From positions 18,019 through 82,018 of the forward strand of contig CAYZGK010000005.1 in the NCBI GenBank assembly GCA_964478025.1: a DNA stretch of 64,000 bases. The letters run 5' to 3'. Source of the DNA: UBA3700 sp964478025 (GTDB taxonomy: Bacteria > Bacillota > Clostridia > Christensenellales > UBA3700). The position numbers were made by a program, and so were the translations under genes. Below are positions 61,625 to 64,000 of this stretch, in pieces. Each line of letters opens with the position of its first letter. Positions within the stretch are counted from its first letter, which is position 1. The notes under the pieces are model-generated. The model was not told where the DNA came from and searched no databases. It saw nothing but the letters and a program-made list of their open reading frames with translations.

Positions 61625-62624
61625 CTTTTGTTGACAACTCGTCAACTTCTCCTTTTGATTCATCTAAATTGCTTGTTGTATCTTCCGTAGCCTCAACAAC
61701 TTCATCTACTTTTTCACTATTATTCTTTTTAGCCTCATTTAAGGCTTCTTTTTCTCTTATTTTAATCCATCTTGCATCAATTATAGTTTGGAACTTTTTA
61801 GATTCAAAATTAATTTTATTTGTATATAAAAGTACTAGTAATATAATACCTATGCAGGCAACTGTGTAGCAAATGATTTGTATTGTTCCAATGCCAGTAT
61901 TACCTAGTGTTACATGATCTATCTTTAAAAACTCTAAAGAACCTCTAACTAAGCCATACCATGTTAAGTATCCAAGCGTTAGAGTCATAGGTTTCATTTT
62001 ATCTTTAAACTTATGGTAAAGAATAAGACCAACTATAAGTCCAATTAAATTTATTACACTTTCATAGAAAAATAAGGCACAATACCAACCTGCTTTATAA
62101 CCAGCATAATATGTAGCTGGATTTTCTATATATACAGCAAATGGGAAATGTTGAAATGTTGGATTTAATATTTGAAGTCCAAATAATTCTTGATTAACAA
62201 AATTTCCCCATCTTCCTATAACTTGTCCTATCATAACAGGAAAAGCACAAGCATCAGATAGTCTTGCTAAATGGTATTTTCTATTTTTAAATGTACAAAT
62301 TATAATTGCAAGAACTCCACCAAAAATACCACCTACAATTGTAAGTCCGCCTTCCCTTATATTTATCGCTTCTTTAAGCGTTGTATAGTCTTCACCCCAC
62401 CTTGGAACAACATAAAATACTCTACAGAATATTACAGCTAAAATAATTACCCAAATAAATGCTTCAAGTGAAAAATCATCATCAAGGCCTTGCTTTTTTG
62501 CCATATATAGGAATAACAAAAACGCAGCAACAATACCTGTTGTTACTATAATTCCATACCAGGCTATATCTATATCACCAATTGAAAAGGCAATTTTATT
62601 AATTGCAGACAATAAATAGTTCAT
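61596..62624 (-). CDS. lgt: Prolipoprotein diacylglyceryl transferase
   Basis: Lgt attaches diacylglycerol to the lipobox cysteine of prolipoproteins at the membrane. The 342-residue protein has seven membrane helices and the signature IGRWGNFVNQELFG, plus the GGLTIVGGIFGG segment. A ~60-residue acidic, disordered C-terminal tail (residues ~285-342) is unusual. It begins in a TAATG overlap with galK and overlaps pncB. Confidence 0.94.
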   Translation of the reverse strand: MNYLLSAINKIAFSIGDIDIAWYGIIVTTGIVAAFLLFLYMAKKQGLDDDFSLEAFIWVIILAVIFCRVFYVVPRWGEDYTTLKEAINIREGGLTIVGGIFGGVLAIIICTFKNRKYHLARLSDACAFPVMIGQVIGRWGNFVNQELFGLQILNPTFQHFPFAVYIENPATYYAGYKAGWYCALFFYESVINLIGLIVGLILYHKFKDKMKPMTLTLGYLTWYGLVRGSLEFLKIDHVTLGNTGIGTIQIICYTVACIGIILLVLLYTNKINFESKKFQTIIDARWIKIREKEALNEAKKNNSEKVDEVVEATEDTTSNLDESKGEVDELSTKDDEKPNATN

Positions 62625-63868
62625 TAAATATCCACTTTACATGTACCAATATTTCTAACTGAAATATTAAATACATTTTCCTTTCCAAATACTTTATACA
62701 TTTGCTCTAAGTAGTTTTTCATGTCTTCCTTTGCTACATATGCAATAATTGTTCCAGCAAATCCGCCACCATGAACTCTCACAGCTTTAACACCCTTTAC
62801 TTTTCTTGATAGAATAATTCCAAGTGGAATTGGTTGCGCTGTTTCTCCATTTGGGAAACAGTTTTGAAGTAATGTTAATGAAGATAAACCACTTTGATTT
62901 ATTTGTTCAATAAACTTTTTCTCATTATTTTTCTTAAGTGCACGAGCGGCAATATCTACTCTTTTATTTTCATCATAAAAATGTATTGCTCTCTCTATGG
63001 CTCTATCTGATACTTTACCACGAAGCTCAACTAAATTTTCATAGAATACTTCTTCTTTAACTTTTCTAAGCTTTTTAGCATGTAAACATTTTGCTACTTG
63101 TTCCATCTCTAGACGGATTGCTGCATATTGATCAGTTAAATTACAGTGATCTCCACCAGTATTTGTAATAGCAATAGAAACATCATCTAATCCCCATTTA
63201 ATTGATTCAACTTTTGGAGATGTTGTTGATTTAAAATCTATATATGAAACTCCACCAATTGCAATAGCACTTTGATCTAAAAGTCCACATGGCTTTCCAA
63301 AGTATTCACTCTCTGCTAAATGTGCTGCTTTTGCTTTTGTTATAGAATCCATTTTTCCATCATTAAACATTTGATTTAGTATCTCTGCAATTAAAACCTC
63401 AAAGGAAGCAGATGATGAAACTCCAGCACCTTTAAATACGTCAGATGTAGTAGTTGCTGCAAATCCACCAACTTTATATCCATTTTGAACAAAGTAAGCT
63501 ACAACGCCTCTAACTAAGCCTTCACTTTTACCAAATTCATCTTTATGAACGTTTATATCTGAAATATCTACCTCTACAATTGGATAACCAATAGAATCTA
63601 CTATGATTTTTCCATCAAGTGGAGTTACGCACGCAATTGTATCTACAGATATTGAAGCACATAAAACTTTTCCGTTGTTATGATCTGTATGATTACCACA
63701 AACTTCTATTCTTCCAGGAGAAGAGAAAAACTTACCATTTGATGCATATTTTTTTGTATGCAAATTATATACGTTTTCATATCTTTTTGCTTGATACGAG
63801 ACATCTTCTGTATTATAAAGCAATTTACATGCTTGTTTAAATTTTGCGTTATTAACTAAATTTTCCAT
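62624..63868 (-). CDS. galK: Galactokinase
   Basis: A 414-residue GHMP kinase that phosphorylates galactose to galactose-1-phosphate. The start at 63868 follows an AAGGAGA site. Motifs: substrate-binding PGRIEVCGNHTDHNNGKV, ATP loop GAGVSSSASFEV and C-terminal VHGGGFAGTIIAYV. The substrate signature is GNHTDHN rather than the classic GEHTDYN, so a related sugar kinase is possible. It leads galK-lgt-pncB. The ~130 bases to the window end are AT-rich; no promoter stands out. Confidence 0.9.
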   Translation of the reverse strand: MENLVNNAKFKQACKLLYNTEDVSYQAKRYENVYNLHTKKYASNGKFFSSPGRIEVCGNHTDHNNGKVLCASISVDTIACVTPLDGKIIVDSIGYPIVEVDISDINVHKDEFGKSEGLVRGVVAYFVQNGYKVGGFAATTTSDVFKGAGVSSSASFEVLIAEILNQMFNDGKMDSITKAKAAHLAESEYFGKPCGLLDQSAIAIGGVSYIDFKSTTSPKVESIKWGLDDVSIAITNTGGDHCNLTDQYAAIRLEMEQVAKCLHAKKLRKVKEEVFYENLVELRGKVSDRAIERAIHFYDENKRVDIAARALKKNNEKKFIEQINQSGLSSLTLLQNCFPNGETAQPIPLGIILSRKVKGVKAVRVHGGGFAGTIIAYVAKEDMKNYLEQMYKVFGKENVFNISVRNIGTCKVDI

Positions 63869-64000
63869 TTGATTTCTCCTTTTGTATTGCAAGTGTTATT
63901 TTAACATATATAAATATTTAATGTAAATATATAAAAATTAGTGACAAATAATATAATTGATAAACCCCACTAAAAAATATATAATTAATTTGTCAATAAA

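Noticed and set aside
1..64000. CRISPR array, prophage or integrase-bounded island
   Set aside because: No regularly spaced repeats, phage structural genes, integrase or tRNA-linked attachment repeats were seen; the defence-like operons sit directly among housekeeping genes.

Overview
The window is AT-rich DNA from a Gram-positive (monoderm) bacterium, most likely an uncultivated Clostridia-type Firmicute. Supporting signs are the long SRP RNA with an Alu domain, SepF and MraZ division genes, RqcH, many lipobox lipoproteins with Lgt and LspA, strong SD sequences and TTGACA/TATAAT promoters. No outer-membrane genes are seen. Species cannot be named from this sequence alone.

Layout, left to right. 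1-3.2 kb: arginine biosynthesis (argC-argJ-argB, last gene cut by the window edge) and the RNase P RNA. 3.2-12.3 kb: one minus-strand operon behind a consensus promoter. In transcription order it encodes an SPFH/zinc-ribbon protein, three small coiled-coil proteins, an MIT-AAA ATPase that looks like Vps4, a BrxL-like AAA+ protein, a TIR-domain protein, NrdR and a lipoprotein. One small protein (196 aa) has the charge layout, MGLF start and C-terminal MIM1-like motif of ESCRT-III. I consider this the most exciting part of the window: an apparent bacterial ESCRT-III/Vps4-like module joined to a BREX-type ATPase and a putative NADase TIR effector. 12.3-18.1 kb: a reduced dcw cluster (mraZ, rsmH, an FtsL-position membrane protein, ftsQ, ftsA, ftsZ) with a DnaA-box cluster upstream. 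18.3-24.3 kb: cation efflux, phosphoesterase, engB, clpX, clpP and tig.

24.4-39.9 kb: an IS200-type element, then a seven-gene minus-strand operon that is a type 4 BREX locus: brxP (PAPS-reductase-like), brxC, pglZ and brxL. It is preceded by a large unknown protein and followed by a small cysteine-rich protein and a cysteine desulfurase. The desulfurase plus BrxP suggests sulfur-based DNA marking analogous to Dnd/Ssp phosphorothioation. The BrxL here is a close paralogue of the one in the ESCRT-like operon.

39.9-64 kb: lipoprotein, lipase-like protein, rqcH, the yggS-sepF-lspA-rluD-type operon and pnuC. An AlbA_2/wHTH regulator follows, bounded by ~40-bp inverted repeats and carrying a GNAT gene fragment. 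Then come tRNA-Gln(CTG), SRP RNA, dCMP deaminase, PI-PLC-like lipoprotein, groESL, tcdA with a rhodanese-TtcA fusion, a WYL regulator, a GH29 fucosidase, pncB, lgt and galK.

Across the window several genes (ftsA, engB, the phosphoesterase gene, rqcH) have a -10 box 6-7 bases before the start codon and no SD, which predicts leaderless mRNAs. Three division proteins (FtsZ, SepF and the FtsL-position protein) carry long Q/N/P/Y-rich tails.
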